DNA of 7,470 nt from Alphaproteobacteria bacterium. Lineage in GTDB: Bacteria > Pseudomonadota > Alphaproteobacteria > Rhodobacterales > Rhodobacteraceae. The notes beneath the pieces are model-generated. The model was not told the DNA's origin and ran no database searches. It saw only the letters and a list, made by a program, of their open reading frames with translations. Where the stretch lies: the NCBI GenBank assembly GCA_030428025.1, contig JAUIBJ010000155.1:1-7470 (forward strand). The letters are read 5' to 3'. Below are positions 6,490 to 7,470 of this stretch, piece after piece. The translations under genes were made by a program, and so were the position numbers. Every line of letters starts with the position of its first letter. Position 1 is the stretch's first letter.

Positions 6490-7470
6490 GGCCCCGTCTC
6501 CCCGATCCAAACCCCTCGGCCGCGCGTGGCGGCGATCAGAACCCGCTCCGGCGACCTGACCGTGCTCGCCGCCGCCGGCGCGGCGCGGCCCGTAGGCACC
6601 ACAAGGTCGTTGATCCGCACCAGCGGCAGGCCATCGTTGAACGGCTGCCAGCGGTCATAGGTCGGGCGGCTCATGTCCGCCTGAAACACGCCCTTGTCGG
6701 TGCCGACATAGACCTTGCCGGCATCGTAACCGTCCCCCGATATCGCCCGCCCGTCGCGGTTGGCGGGGAAATTCGTGCCGATGGGTGTGCCGGTGACCGC
6801 GCCATTCAGGCCCTGAAGGCGCAGGATGCGGTCATAGATGTCGCCGCCGCCGAAGAGCACGTAAAGCACGCCATTGTCGGTGGGCGCGAAGGCCATGTCG
6901 CGGACGCGCGCCTTGCCCGGATTGGTCCAGATCAGCTTCCATGTGCCCTTTATCCCGTGCGGGCTGCGCCAGATCTGGCCCTTGGTCGTGCCCGCGTACC
7001 AGTCTCCCGTGCCGGGCTGGAACAACACGCGGCTGACATCGCCCTCCACCGTGGCGCCCGCCGGGCCGCGCCCCGTCCAGACCGCAGAACTGATCAGCCT
7101 GCCCTTGGCATCCGTCGTATGGGCGCGGGCGTTATCGGTGGCGTAGACCTGATCGCCGATGGTGGCGACCACGTCCGGATTTGTCGGGTGGAAGGTCAGA
7201 TAGGCCTCGCGCACATAAAGGTCCTTCACCTGCTGCGGCAGGCCGGCATCGCCCGCCAGCCCCATGATCCAGGGCCCGTTCGGGCCGGAGGCGGAGATCC
7301 ATGTGGACCGGCCGAGCTTGTCGGAATGCATGTGCTGATGCTGCGAGATCATCACGTCCGGGTCGGCCGGGCTGATCGGCGAATAGGCCCCGTCGCCGCC
7401 GCGCGGATCGGGGATCTGGTTCCAGTCGGGGCTGCCGGTAAAGACGATGGTGCCGTTGTCCTGCGTGCCG
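6486..7470 (-). CDS. BNR/sortilin-like beta-propeller protein, C-terminal part (5' end outside window)
   Basis: The frame is open from the window edge (first whole codon at 7469) to a TGA at 6488-6486, giving 327 residues; the real start is upstream. The visible part opens with GTQDNGT, then GGDGAYSPISPADPDV, both typical of large BNR-repeat (VPS10/sortilin or glycosyl-hydrolase-like) propellers. Further blades show VLFQPGTGDWYAGTTKGQIW (about 148-167), DMAFAPTDNGVLYV (about 191-204), and GKVYVGTDKGVF (about 251-262) followed by a W..F..GLP..RI.D segment. The ending RVLIAATRGRGVWIGE is the usual closing strand (AT-GRGVW) of such propellers. The Asp-box is degenerate (SPHGIKGTW rather than SxDxGxTW). 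No cysteine occurs in the visible part. Catalytic activity cannot be judged; a secreted binding or recognition propeller is equally likely. It overlaps the giant gene by ATGA, so the two are probably made together. Confidence 0.85.
   Translation of the reverse strand, partial: GTQDNGTIVFTGSPDWNQIPDPRGGDGAYSPISPADPDVMISQHQHMHSDKLGRSTWISASGPNGPWIMGLAGDAGLPQQVKDLYVREAYLTFHPTNPDVVATIGDQVYATDNARAHTTDAKGRLISSAVWTGRGPAGATVEGDVSRVLFQPGTGDWYAGTTKGQIWRSPHGIKGTWKLIWTNPGKARVRDMAFAPTDNGVLYVLFGGGDIYDRILRLQGLNGAVTGTPIGTNFPANRDGRAISGDGYDAGKVYVGTDKGVFQADMSRPTYDRWQPFNDGLPLVRINDLVVPTGRAAPAAASTVRSPERVLIAATRGRGVWIGETGP
6487..6503 (-). promoter_or_regulatory. Ribosome binding site and ATGA overlap deciding the start of the giant gene
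   Basis: GGGGAG (6503-6498) lies 8 bases before the ATG at 6489-6487, inside the last codons of the propeller gene. The ATG shares two bases with that gene's TGA stop (6488-6486). This is a typical termination-reinitiation arrangement and points to coupled synthesis of the two proteins. Confidence 0.8.

Noticed and set aside
6487..6510. Earlier in-frame ATG (6510) as the start of the giant gene
   Set aside because: It would add seven residues before the basic n-region, lies inside the propeller coding sequence, and is less well placed than the ATG at 6489, which has GGGGAG 8 bases upstream and the ATGA overlap.
5779..6660. Plus-strand open frame of 293 residues spanning the junction of the giant and propeller genes
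   Set aside because: It is antisense to two well-supported genes and their overlap. It shows no motifs, and its composition is typical of GC-rich shadow frames.
7353..7355. ATG at 7355 as the true start of the propeller gene
   Set aside because: The frame stays open to the window edge, and residues upstream (GTQDNGT and GGDGAYS) are family-typical propeller sequence, so this methionine is internal.

Overview
The window reads as a compact, single-direction stretch of a high-GC, Gram-negative bacterial chromosome, most likely an alphaproteobacterium of the Rhodobacterales type. This is inferred from roughly two-thirds GC or more over most of the window, the codon use, Sec-type signal peptides and the style of the proteins. 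I did not recognise a species. All three genes lie on the minus strand, so transcription runs from high to low coordinates. They are packed with no intergenic space over 15 bases. No promoter, terminator, RNA gene, insertion sequence or CRISPR array is visible, and the first and last genes run off the window ends.

In transcription order: (1) 7470-6486 is the C-terminal 327 residues of a BNR/sortilin-like beta-propeller protein. (2) 6489-400 is a giant exported protein of 2029 residues that overlaps the propeller gene by ATGA. It has a signal peptide, ten DUF11-like beta-sandwich repeats each carrying the same six-cysteine frame, a peptidoglycan-binding domain nested inside the tenth repeat, and a cysteine-rich tail with three near-identical modules plus shorter ones. 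(3) 384-1 is the N-terminal 128 residues of a small exported coiled-coil protein, 15 bases downstream, whose Shine-Dalgarno overlaps the stop codon of the giant gene.

The arrangement suggests a translationally coupled cell-envelope operon: a beta-propeller, a disulfide-stapled peptidoglycan-anchored scaffold or adhesin, and a periplasmic coiled-coil partner. Each module family is recognisable, but the combination and the function are not known to me. The most unusual points are the near-invariant cysteine spacing across ten repeats, the use of one surface loop (between cysteines 5 and 6) as the site where extra domains are inserted in repeats 7 and 10, and a local GC dip in the middle of the giant gene. 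Residue numbers for the giant protein count from the ATG at 6489; residue n is encoded at (6489-3(n-1)) down to (6487-3(n-1)).
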